A stretch of DNA of 64,000 nt from the NCBI GenBank assembly GCA_028551475.1, contig CM052357.1, positions 27,363,745 to 27,427,744 of the forward strand, in the 5' to 3' direction. Positions within the stretch are counted from its first letter, which is position 1; each line of letters opens with the position of its first letter. A program made the translations under genes and the position numbers. The stretch is from Casuarina equisetifolia. Its lineage: Eukaryota; Streptophyta; Magnoliopsida; Fagales; Casuarinaceae. The notes under the pieces are model-generated. The model did not search any database and was not told the DNA's origin. It saw only the letters and a program-made list of their open reading frames with translations. This document shows positions 36,661 through 47,394 of this stretch, piece by piece.

Positions 36661-39556
36661 ATATTATGAAGATATCAGGATATTTTGGCTTAGTGACTGT
36701 AACTTATTCAATTAGAAATATGTATTGTCTGAGATTAAAAGGTCTTAAGTTTAACATTTAAGAACATGTGAGTGAATATGTGAGTAAAAAATTAAAAATA
36801 AAAAAGATATTGTGAAGGGTACATATACTCTTATAAATTCTCCTCCTTTATATAAGATTGGATAAATCTTTTTAACCTTTTTATGTAGTGAATTTCTCTT
36901 TTATGTTCACTTCTTATATTGTTTTTTTGTTGTTAAATATATAGACTTAAAACAAAATTCAGAAAGAAATATACTTTCCCTTCACTTGAATAAAAAACAT
37001 AACATAAATGAAAAAGTTGGAAAAGAAGAAAAAAAGTTGTTTTTGTCAAGAGTATACATAAGTCATTGCTTTCTAAAGAAAGTCTGAGTCTTGATTGTGT
37101 AAAAGTTCACAAGCTTGAGAGTGTTTTAAAGAAATACTAACAATGCTTTCATGGTTTTTTGTTTGAGGAGTGAATGACTAGTTTTAATAGTTGTTTACTT
37201 TTTGGTTTTTTTTAACATTTTGGCTGTAATTAGTTATTACTATATTAGTGAAGTATATTCCTTTTGCTCTAATGACATAAAGAAAGGAAAAAAAAATATT
37301 TTCCCAAACCTTTATGTGATTTTTTTTGGTCTTACCTATTAAATACACTTTTCCATTCAATTTATTATTTATTAACAAAATATAAGATTGCAGTTTTAAG
37401 TTTGTAATTATTGGTAATTTGGGCCTAGAGTTTTGACGATGTAAAAACCAAAATAAAACTAACACATGGAATTCCAAAATTTTTTTGTTTTTTGTTTTTC
37501 TTTTGGTTGAAGACCGCTGCAAATACTCAATATGTACCTCTTTGTACAAAGGGTATTTCGCTAAATTATAAAACTTGATGTTTGACAGTTATGAGAGTTA
37601 TCAACTTGACCTATCATATTGCAGTGACACAATGGATTGTTGACTATTTAAATACATAAGAATGATCTTATAGTTGCTGTGAACACATTGTTATACTACT
37701 TTGTAAATGTTGGAGCAAAGTTCATAGGCAAATGTATACTTTTTTTTCAAAGAATTACATAGTAGATCCACTTTCAAACATTCTTTTCTTAATTATGATA
37801 GTTAAAAGTGAATTAGCTCTTACTTTACTAGAATTATGACTTCTAATTTAACTCATAATTGCATTGTGAGTAAATTATGATAAAGAAATATCAGCAACAT
37901 GGAGGTCAATTACAATTGACAAACCATACACAACAATTCATTTTTGTACTTATAAATTTTCTCTATTATATACCATAATTCATGAATTAATGACTCAATT
38001 TAGAAAAGTTTTGTTTCTCCATTTAGCATATTTATTAGTTATTTATAAACTTGAAATCAATAATGAATATGTATATACATGGTTTGAGTTAAAAAATTTA
38101 TATAAAAAACTTAAAAACTTCATCATAATACTAATGCTTTAAATTATATAATTTTAGAGTTCCTTTCAAAATATATCAAATCACTTCTAGACAAATATGG
38201 TGATTTCTTTCCCGTCAAAATGAGAAAGAAATTTCGTATTGATAACCCACCCATCACCTTCCAAGGAGTTGCATCAATCCACTCAAGTCAATGCGGCAGA
38301 TGAGATCATCTAATATTGATTAATAAAGGATCTGCCTAATCTAAACTCATTTTTGAGTTGAAAATAAGATTCCTTCGTTTGCATATTTGGCTTCCTTGCA
38401 CGTTAATTCCAAAGAATCTCTCAATGTCAACTGCTATGTTTATATTGCTATCTTAGGATACATGCCGCTAGGTTTGTTCTTCCCTTCTCTTTCTGCTGAT
38501 GGAGTGCCACCAAGTGGATCTCTTTTTTTGTTGTTGAAGTTGGGTAATAGTTTCATAACTAATTTTAATATTAAATTAAAAGGCCTAAGGATTTAACTTG
38601 GAACCCAACTTAGCGAGAAAGAGATATCCTTTTCAATTTTTTTTTTCCATGTTGTATTATATATTCTCCAGTACCTTATCCGGCCGCTAAGAAGCACTAT
38701 GTATTCACGTAACGTGGAAGTCTTCCTTAGATTTTACGTCAGGGATGGTGTTCAGAAGCAAATGATATGATAGGTGGTCCTAAAAGAAAGGTCACAAGAG
38801 GTTGCATAATTTCACAACTCACTTGGCGGTGGCAATCACCAACGGAACTGTTGACTTCTTGAATAGGACAACGCAATACAAGCATAATTAAAGAACAGTT
38901 GGAGTTATCTATGAAGACAATAACCCCAATGGTCCTCCTTGATTCTCAGGCCAATTGTGTTATGACTATCCTTACCTGCAGGTAAGAAGAGTGTGCATAA
39001 CCCATGGGAGCTACCGTAGTTTAATCAAATAAAAAAAGAAATTAACTCATAAATTAAAGAAATAATTTTTTTTCACATAAAATTTTAGTTCTTAACTTTT
39101 TCATGTACACTAAACATATTTTGAACTTAAAGTTAATTTGACTAAATTTAAAGTTAGATGGGAATTGAAAGGAATCAATTTGATCTCTTGTAATATGTCA
39201 AAACAGTTTAAAATTTAATTTTTAAATTAATTCATAAATTAAAAAATAATTTTTACATTTAAATGTGTCTTTTTCATATAAAACTTTAATTACGAAGTCT
39301 ATGCCAATTTGCACTACTCTAAAAAATAGTATAATTTGTTCTCTTTCTCTTGCTGTGATTCAAAACGACAAGGGAGATCATGTGCACTGATCTTGCCAAA
39401 TCATTTCCACTGTGATATCAAAGATCCAATCACATTCCCAAGGTGACCAGACATGGTCACCCGCAAGCTAGGAAGTCGAAATCCTCCTCAAGTCAAACAA
39501 ACAGGATCGTACATCCCTCGGGCCACCAGTTGCAGCTCGTCTTATTACTTTATAAA

Positions 39557-39580
39557 CGGTGTCTAAATCGGTGTCTAAAT
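39557..39580 (+). repeat. 12-bp tandem duplication in the copy-1 promoter
   Basis: CGGTGTCTAAAT occurs twice head-to-tail here. The right arm has it once at the equivalent place. It lies about 110-130 bases upstream of the start codon of molybdate transporter copy 1. Confidence 0.8.
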
Positions 39581-39624
39581 CAATATTAATGATATTTTAA
39601 TCTTACCTCACCCCCAGAATTCAG

Positions 39625-39631
39625 TATAAAT
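39625..39631 (+). promoter_or_regulatory. TATA box of molybdate transporter copy 1
   Basis: TATAAAT lies 62 bases upstream of ATG 39687. The mirror copy in the right arm reads TATAAGT. Confidence 0.65.
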
Positions 39632-39686
39632 GAGGCATTCTGGTCAGATGTACCGCATTCACACTTTCAGCAACTAGCGCCTCCTC

Positions 39687-41096
39687 ATGGAGTCCCAAAC
39701 TCCTCAAACATCAGATCCCCATGCTGTCCAGAGACCACATGAAACCGCTCATCAGTCTCCCACGGCCGGTTTTGCGGCCAAAGTTGTTGACAAAGTGAAA
39801 ACCAACCTGGTTTTCCGGTCGAAATGGGCTGAGCTGAATGGGGCAATGGGAGACTTGGGCACATACATTCCGATAGTGTTGGCCTTGACCCTAGTTGATG
39901 ACCTCAACCTAGGCACCACTCTTATATTCACCGGAGTTTACAACATTATTACCGGTGCCATATACGGTGTCCCGATGCCTGTCCAGCCCATGAAGTCCAT
40001 CGCAGCCGCGGCCTTATCGGGGTCTGGCTTCGGCGTCCCGGAAATCATGGCTGCCGGAATATTGACAGGAGGGATTTTACTGATTTTGGGCGTCACAGGG
40101 TTGATGCAGCTGGTGTTTAGGATGATTCCTCTATCTGTTGTTAGGGGAATTCAGCTGGCACAGGGCTTGTCATTTGCGCTCACTGCGGTCAAATACATCA
40201 GAAAAGTACAGGATTTTTCGAAGTCAAAGGCTACAGGGAATAGGCACTGGCTTGGGCTCGATGGGTTGGTCTTGGCTATTGTCTGTGCTTGTTTTATTGT
40301 TATTGTTAACGGTGCAGGTGAAGAACACACAGAGGAAACGGATGATGATTTGGGCGATGCAGAAAGGGCTGCAAGAAAACGAAGAAATTTCAGAAAAACC
40401 ATCTTCTCTCTTCCTTCTGCATTTCTTGTATTTGTACTGGGTGTGATATTGGCCTTTGTAAGAAAGCCTAACGTGGTGCACAGCATCAAATTTGGACCGT
40501 CTTCTATAGCAGTAGTCAAGATTTCGAAGCATGCATGGAAGGAAGGGTTCATCAAGGGTACAATTCCTCAACTCCCCTTGTCAATATTGAATTCCGTCAT
40601 TGCCGTGTGCAAGCTGTCCTCCGATCTTTTCCCGGGAAGGGACTTCTCGGCGACATCCCTGTCGGTGACTGTGGGCTTAATGAACGTGATCGGCTGTTGG
40701 TTCGGAGCCATGCCCAGTTGCCATGGTGCCGGTGGGCTTGCAGGGCAGTACAAGTTTGGTGGCAGGAGCGGCGGGTGTGTGGCCCTTCTTGGTACGGCCA
40801 AATTGGTCTTGGGTCTGGTATTGGGAAGTTCTTTGGCCAAGATTTTGAACCAATTTCCTGTTGGGGTCCTCGGCGTTCTGCTTCTGTTCGCTGGAATCGA
40901 GCTGGCCATGGCTTCAAGGGACATGAACACCAAGGAGGAATCCTTTGTGATGCTTATTTGCACGGCGGTTTCGCTGGTAGGCTCAAGTGCAGCGCTAGGC
41001 TTTGTGTGTGGGATTGTCGTGCATTTGCTTCTAAGGTTGAGAAATTTTAGAAGGGACGAACCACTTTCAATGATATGGATTCGTGGAAACCCGTGA
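39687..41096 (+). CDS. MOT1: molybdate transporter, MOT1 family, copy 1
   Basis: An intronless frame of 469 residues encodes a polytopic membrane protein. The family signatures MGDLGTYIPIVLALTLV (54-70) and GVPMPVQPMKSIAAAAL (94-110) are intact. About ten hydrophobic segments follow one another, interrupted by a charged loop at about 210-238 (GAGEEHTEETDDDLGDAE then RAARKRRNFRK). A second conserved block is WFGAMPSCHGAGGLAGQYKFG (about 338-358). There is no STAS domain, as expected for this branch of the sulfate-transporter superfamily. Arabidopsis MOT1;1 and MOT1;2 have about 456 and 464 residues, move molybdate into cells or out of the vacuole, and feed molybdenum cofactor synthesis. The N-terminal 45 residues are polar. 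The membrane targeted by this protein is not clear. Copy 2 at 51783-53192 faces it. Confidence 0.95.
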   Translation: MESQTPQTSDPHAVQRPHETAHQSPTAGFAAKVVDKVKTNLVFRSKWAELNGAMGDLGTYIPIVLALTLVDDLNLGTTLIFTGVYNIITGAIYGVPMPVQPMKSIAAAALSGSGFGVPEIMAAGILTGGILLILGVTGLMQLVFRMIPLSVVRGIQLAQGLSFALTAVKYIRKVQDFSKSKATGNRHWLGLDGLVLAIVCACFIVIVNGAGEEHTEETDDDLGDAERAARKRRNFRKTIFSLPSAFLVFVLGVILAFVRKPNVVHSIKFGPSSIAVVKISKHAWKEGFIKGTIPQLPLSILNSVIAVCKLSSDLFPGRDFSATSLSVTVGLMNVIGCWFGAMPSCHGAGGLAGQYKFGGRSGGCVALLGTAKLVLGLVLGSSLAKILNQFPVGVLGVLLLFAGIELAMASRDMNTKEESFVMLICTAVSLVGSSAALGFVCGIVVHLLLRLRNFRRDEPLSMIWIRGNP

Positions 41097-42033
41097 TATT
41101 TCTAGTTGTTTTGGTTATATTTCTTAACTCTGCCTAAGGTTTCGCATTTGTTCTAGCGGCCAAAGGTTGAAGATACTGTATTTTCCCTTTGTTTCTTTTT
41201 TTCTTTTCCTTTTTTTATTTTTTTATTTTTTTTATAATTTGGCTTTTGATGGGGGCTGCAATTATCATTGCAAAAGACCTTTCAGAACGTTGAATTCCTT
41301 GTTTCCTTTCCTCCCGCATTGTAGTTTGCCTCCAATGTATCCTGTAAATATTTGCTTGCTATGATGATATGAATAAAAGCAGTCAAAACATTTTGTACTT
41401 CTTGTTGCTTCACTATTTTACTCCACCCGTTTCCTAATGCATTTTTTATTCTACGGTTGTGATAAGGAACCTACCACTTTCCAACACTGTAATTTGCCTT
41501 TGTTTTTGTGTTTCTCACTGGAAACAACATTGTTTCAGCTATAGGCATAGCATATAGATAAAAGGTAAGAAAGGAAAATGACGAGAACCCAATGCACCTC
41601 CCGTATCATATTCTTTGATGCTGACAATTCCTACCATAAGTCATACAACCATTTGCAGGATTTCGTGCCCTTTTAAATATGCCAACGGCTAATATTCAAT
41701 TCAATGTATCACTAAGAGGAGGAGATCATTACAAGTAAAGAAGTAAATAAACAACAGAAGCAGAGGAAATGCCATCAATGAACAATGAAGAATTTAGCAG
41801 AATTGTTCATAAACACTGTAGCTAAGTTGACAGGTTAACATATCTATGACCCACATACATAATCTGGGGAGCTCGAGTCCTCGCCGATTCGATGAATGCA
41901 TCACGATTTTCAAATCAAACCTTTCGACAGAGCTCCTTTGATATGTGAGGGGCCAGAGGAGGAAAACGGGTTAGGATATCATATCCTTGAAGCACCTTCC
42001 TAGAATATTATGCGTTAAATTCGCCACCAACAC
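40281..42033 (+). repeat. near-identical tract of the left arm
   Basis: Compared base by base with the reverse complement of 50846-52598, this 1.75-kb tract shows a single difference (near 40600). It covers the last 270 codons, the 3' UTR and the flank. Just outside, at 42034-42070 and before 40280, mismatches become frequent again. See the findings. Confidence 0.85.
41372..41377 (+). promoter_or_regulatory. polyadenylation signal, transporter copy 1
   Basis: AATAAA lies 276 bases after the stop codon and is preceded by T-rich sequence. It is conserved in the mirror copy. Confidence 0.5.
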
Positions 42034-42700
42034 GATCTTCCCCCATTATGTTCTTACAAAAAAACCACGACCCCCTCCGAAGGCACCTCTTTGTTAAAGG
42101 GATGAGGCAAAGAACAAAAACTTTTGCATCAAAGATGAGTTGGAAGACCAGAAAACACCCACTACGACCTCCTTTTTTACATGTTCAAGACTGAGAGGTC
42201 CTTTAGTGATTGTTGGTTTGATTCTGCTTATGTTTTTGCCTGCAAAAAGCAACATAGCATAGCCCACGATGCAATGAACTCTCAGCCTGTGGTCATGGAT
42301 TTGTAATGCAGCATCTAGCCACGCTTTAAAAATACAGATAGGAACAACAATGTTAATCCGTACTACAAAATCTTGATCACAACGGTGTAGAGCAGATAAT
42401 CAACTAAAGAGTTGGTGGATTCTCCAATGATCTTGAAGTAATCTTGGATTTGGTTGAATCCGTGACGTTTTTGGGTCATCTTAGACGTTCGAGTCCTCTT
42501 TTCTGGAGCTGTATAAGACAAGCCGTCACATTCACATCGTTTTACCAGTTTCCATTAGCGAAGACGATGCTTGTTTTTCTTCCACTCCACGTTGTGGCCT
42601 GTCAGGTTTTGCCGGCTATCTTATCAGCTAGCCTTTTTGCTTGTCTGTTATTCTTTTGCTGCTTTCTCGGGGCATCAAAGCTATTATGAAAAGGTTGAAC
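42034..42700. other. conserved unknown frames downstream of transporter copy 1
   Basis: Two frames are shared with the right arm. On the plus strand, 42444-42689 encodes a hydrophobic 81-residue peptide (MDLVESVTFLGHLRRSS, then LPLHVVACQVL). On the minus strand, about 42016-42260 matches the frame at 50572-50871 (with ITKGPLSLEHVKKEV) but is interrupted here. I do not recognise either. They may be remains of one gene lying tail-to-tail with the transporter. Confidence 0.4.
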
Positions 42701-45480
42701 CAGAACAGAAGCTCTTTTCACCGAGGGACCCCTAATGCCACTTTATACTTAGACTTAAAAACTATGAGATTAGTAACCAAATAAAACATAATTTCTTTGC
42801 AAAAATTCAATAACTGAAAAATTAATTGTTTTGAGATAATCCATTCAAATCAATTGTCAAGTCAAAGGTGAAAATATATAAATTGACTTAATAGTTCGAA
42901 AGAAAAGAAAACCCACCAAGTCTTTTGGATAAAATTACGAAAATGGGGAGAGAGAAGGAAAGCTTATAATTATAACACCCATAACTGGAAGTGTCTATTT
43001 AAGAGATAGGGGAATTGTTTGTAGGCCATGAAATTTCACATGTTTTTTCATCTAATTGATTTTTTTTTTCATTTTAAGAAACCGAAGTAATACCCTAACA
43101 TATTTTATTTATAATTATAAGATTATGTGTAACAATCATACTTTATAGATATATACAAAGTAAAATGTACACCCAATCCTTACAAAATTTTGACTATCTC
43201 AAATAGTAATCCAATTAAATGACCTATTTGAACAAAGAAGACAAATTGGAATAAAATCCTTAATTAAAGAATGAATCCCAGTAATTTGAAGTTTTGTGAA
43301 GTATTTGAAAATGAGGTAATAATTTAAGTAGATAAAACATCATTTACCCAATTTATTATTAATCTAAGGTTAAAAAGATTTTAAAAACTCATAACTTAAT
43401 GTCTTTGGATTATAGGAAGTTAAAAGGTTTTATCTATGTATGTTAAATGTGTTGGGCATTAGTTAGTTGACAATTACCATATTTTAGTTAGCAATCGGAT
43501 TTGATCACTCCTCAGTTACCGTACGTTTCGCTATGCATATGTTCCATTTTTCCCCCTGTTAGAAGGATCTCCCGCCACACATACCCTTTGATACTCTAAT
43601 CAGCCTTCAAGGAAGCTTCCTTGAAGGCTACCGATTTATTTATTGAAATCTAATATGAATTTTTACATTATCGATATATTAGTCTATTATGTTTTCTATA
43701 AGTAAATGTGTTTTCATCTCCTATTGGATTCAAAGTTAGTCTTCAAACTTGGTATCAAAATTTAAATTTTAAATAAGACACTTATTCACTTGTAGATGAA
43801 GTTCTTGTGAAAAATGTATTTCCTAACATTTAGGATGAGAGAATATGTTAAAACTTATTATATTAACATTTTATACTACTTATCTGCAGAAATATTCTTA
43901 CCATCTATAACTTTGTTCTAATGGAGTAAGTGTGTCTTCTAACAATATCCTTTTTTAATCCAAGATTTGTTAGATTTTCAAGAATACAAAAGTTGCTTCG
44001 ACTATTTGGTCAGGTAGCTCAAGTGAGAAATGTCCATCGCTTAAAAGTGGGCAACCATGTAGATAGAATGAATACATAATAATAAACTCCAGGCAATACA
44101 AAATGAGATATCAATTATTCAACTGAAATATATATGCTCAATTATAATCCTTTAAAGAGAAAATATGATTCATGAAAAGTTTTAAAAGTGTTAAAAGTGG
44201 ATGTTATCTCACATTAAAAGTGTGAAAATGAGATATTAAATTTATAAGTGATAAAATTTTTTTATTTAATATTTTAAGATCTTGAGATAAGCTTTTATAC
44301 TTTAATACATTTCAATAGTTAAAACAAAAACAAAATTGTATAAAAGGTACACTTCTTCAAACGTTTTTGTTTCCATATTTACACTCGTCAGAACACTGAT
44401 TCTGACATCTCCATTTTCTTATCTTTCAATCGGGAAGTCGCGATGAACAAATGTTAGCGGCAATGTTTTTTGATTGTGACCTTTCACACATCTTTTTCTT
44501 CCATGGATGTTTACGCCGGCGGGGATGGCTTTCTCTTTTGACATGTTTTTCTCCGGCGAAAGTTGCTTTTTAAACTTATTGAAGTCTTATTGTTGGTAAC
44601 GATAGAATTAAATATTTGATGGAGAAAGTTTATGTTGAAAAGGAGCTTAGTTATTTTGACTTTTGATTCACTCATTCACACCATCTTTTTTGTTGTATGA
44701 TTAGAGCGATATTAAAGCACCATGTTAGGGGCCAGTCAATTAAACAAGCTATTCCTTTTTTGTTTTCGGACTGTGAATAAGTGATTCTCGATTGGAGGCA
44801 CTCTCTTTTATTCACTTTTTCTTTAGGACATAGTTGTTGTTTTTTGAATTTATTAATGTCTTATCAGAGGTAATCATGGAGTTAAATATTAACTAAGAAA
44901 GTTTATGCTTACAAGGAGCTTAAATATTTTGAATTTTGATGTACTCATTCACACAAGGATTTGATTGCACGATTAGACTGGCGAAAGCAAAAACTAATGG
45001 GTCAGTGAAGTAATATACCTACTTCTATTTTGTTTTTGCATTGCAAATAGATAACTTTGGCCTTGTAGTTGTGTAGAAGACTTAGATATACACATAAAGT
45101 TGTCTTTTATATATTAAAAAAATAATAATGTAAACTTTCTATAAAGGTAACTAATCGTTCATTTAAAGATAAGAATAAGAATAAGAATAAGATCAAGCTA
45201 TAATTACAAAAAAAAAAATCACCCAAGTAAATTTTCCTGCAACTTATATTTCTAGTTGTATTTCATCCAACTTATATTCTCCCTTTCTAGGTTGTTAAAA
45301 GGATTTGTTTCAACCCAACAACGTGGATTATTAAAGTTAGGAAAAACCAGTATTTTATCCAACTACAAGACTAAGATATAGTAAAGATAAAACTATTTTA
45401 TAAAATGAAAGCTTAATTAGAATCAGTATGATATTGTTGGATAAAAAGAAAAATTGCAATGGATGATAAATAAAAAATAA
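42701..45480. other. AT-rich inner part of the left arm, no gene
   Basis: This part is homologous to 47395-50050 with substitutions and small indels. It contains a short GAATAA-type microsatellite near 45168-45192 but no coding region or RNA gene that I recognise. Confidence 0.5.
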
Positions 45481-47394
45481 AAAATAAAGAAGAGATTTGA
45501 TTGCTAAACTTCTTAAGATATCATTTTTAACTTATATTTACTATATATGGGCACAATAGAAGAAACTTTCAAAATAAAATAATTAATATTTCATTTTTAT
45601 TAGAAAAATTAAGAAAAATTATATGAGAAAGAACTTTTTTATTTCAAAATATAATTTTTTAAGGAAATGTTATTTTAAGTAAGATTTGGAGGCCTTCAAT
45701 TTTTTATTTTTTATTTTTTATTTTTTTTGGTAATGTTATGATATGTTCTTTAGTTTCTATATACTAAATTTTATTAATGCAAATTTATCTTTCTACAAAA
45801 AATATAACTTTAAAAAGGTAAAAATTCATACAATATCCAATATAGTTATCCTAAATAATTCTCATGTCTTGAGATCGTTAAAATTTATATTTTGAACATG
45901 TCATCTTGATATATGTTATTAAAAAAAAATCAAACCTCCACTAATCCTTTATTTAAGTTTTTTTTTTCCTTTTTTTGTAAGTAATCAGCCATTCAAGTGA
46001 CATAGTTAGTTTTTAAGAAACTTGTTAATAGAAAAACTTCTTCAACAATAATTGTCATAGCTAGTAGGACTAACATTAATATTAACAATAAATAAATCTC
46101 ATCCTACAAAACTTGTTTATTTATCTCTACACATCTTTTCACCTAGTTGGCCTTCCTTTGTAATTGTTGGAAGCTCTTCTTCTAGGTGGACACAGATATG
46201 AAGGGTTGAGTTGGTTATCCATTTAGTTGATGATTTGATTTTGAAAGTTATATTTTTATAAAGCTAGGCAAACAAGAATAACTTATTGTTAGGAACCTAA
46301 GCGTGAAAGAAACGAAGTTATGGGAAAAATTATCAAAGCCTATTCGAGAACAGTAAAAATCTTATTGGAAATGTTGGGAAATGTAGAAGTAAATTGCGTA
46401 ACATAAAAAAAAAAAGTGAATTAGGAAGCATAAAAATTGTGAAACCATCTCGAAAATATGAAAATTTAATTTATGAACATTAAGACATGTCAACTCTATA
46501 GATGTAGTTTTCCTACATTGATTGTATAAATGTAAACCCTATGCTTTGTATTTGGTAAAGTATTCCACTTATTACCAATTGGTTTTGAAATGAACTATTA
46601 TAAGATATGAAAAAGAGTTGGTCCTCCCCTATGCAGGTCTTAGAATTGGGCTTCTATCCATTCACATGCAGTGCTTGTGTTTACTTATGCATGAGAAGAA
46701 AAGGGCTCCCACATAGAGCTTCTATTCATTCATGTACAATGCTTATATCAACTTATATGTAAAGAAGAGTGTTAGAGATGTGGTTGTCATATATTGATTA
46801 TGTGACCGTGGACCCTAAATTTTATATTTGGTGAGGTATTCCCACTTGTTTCTAATTGATTTTAAAATAGGCTTTTATATATCGTACAAGATTAAATTTT
46901 GTTAGTGTTAAAGTAGAGACAAATAGGACCCAAAATATTCTCAATTGACAATAAACAATTCCAAGTACCATTAACTTTAATTCCATTTAGACATTGTTGA
47001 CCCCTTGATTCTTGGATGCAATGTGGAACAACTAAAGAAGAGCAACTATTGCTATCCTAAAGGGCTTGATCACTAGGGGAATATGGGTGGTTTGGAACAA
47101 TTGAATACATAAGGGAATGAAGTTGACTTTGAGTTGCATCCACAAGGATATAAATCATTGGCTACTCTAATTCTTTGCATCCTTATCCATAGATGCACAT
47201 GCAAGTTTTCTAAATCATATTGTCTTACAAAGCTTAAAAATTCCTATTAGACATGTTGACTTCCCATGAAGTGATAGTTGAATGTTATGATTGACTTCCC
47301 TTGGCTTATTTTTTAGAAAAAAAAAAAAAAACTTATCATTATTTTTTTTAGGCAATGTTAGGCCTAGGACTTAACTAGTTTGTCCTTTTTTTTT
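45481..47394. other. unique spacer (loop) of the inverted duplication
   Basis: About 1.9 kb has no counterpart in the other arm. It is AT-rich, with TTTTTA-type low complexity near 45690-45730. It holds a small pair of LTR-like direct repeats (46493-46897). No gene was seen. Confidence 0.6.
46493..46897 (+). mobile_element. TRIM-like fossil: paired LTR-like repeats
   Basis: Two diverged direct repeats of about 110-125 bases lie at about 46493-46615 and 46770-46897. Both read GATGT(A/G)G, then ATTGATT, GACCC or AACCC, ATATTTGGT and ATTCC, then CACTT to AATTG. The second begins TGTTAGAG and is preceded by a purine tract AAAGAAGAG. The inner 150 bases hold two degenerate copies of a 60-70-bp motif beginning GCTTCTAT. 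Size and layout fit a terminal-repeat retrotransposon in miniature. No clear primer-binding site is visible, so the call is tentative. It is old and strongly decayed. Confidence 0.4.

Larger units (their letters stand above)
36824..45480 (+). repeat. left arm of a giant inverted duplication
   Basis: This arm is the reverse complement of about 47395-56467. The outer end is at 36824, where the shared heptamer GAGTATA (minus strand) is the last matching sequence. The inner end is at about 45480, shortly after the paired segment around 45361 and 47515. Near the centre, paired positions sum to 92879 without gaps from the transporter gene to its 3' flank. Outwards the sum drifts to about 93040 and then 93291 because the right arm has extra insertions. 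It carries molybdate transporter copy 1. Confidence 0.93.

Noticed and set aside
40151-41050. Long antisense and out-of-frame open frames inside both transporter genes (up to 171 codons).
   Set aside because: They are shadows of the GC-rich transporter coding sequence. They appear in both copies only because the DNA is duplicated.
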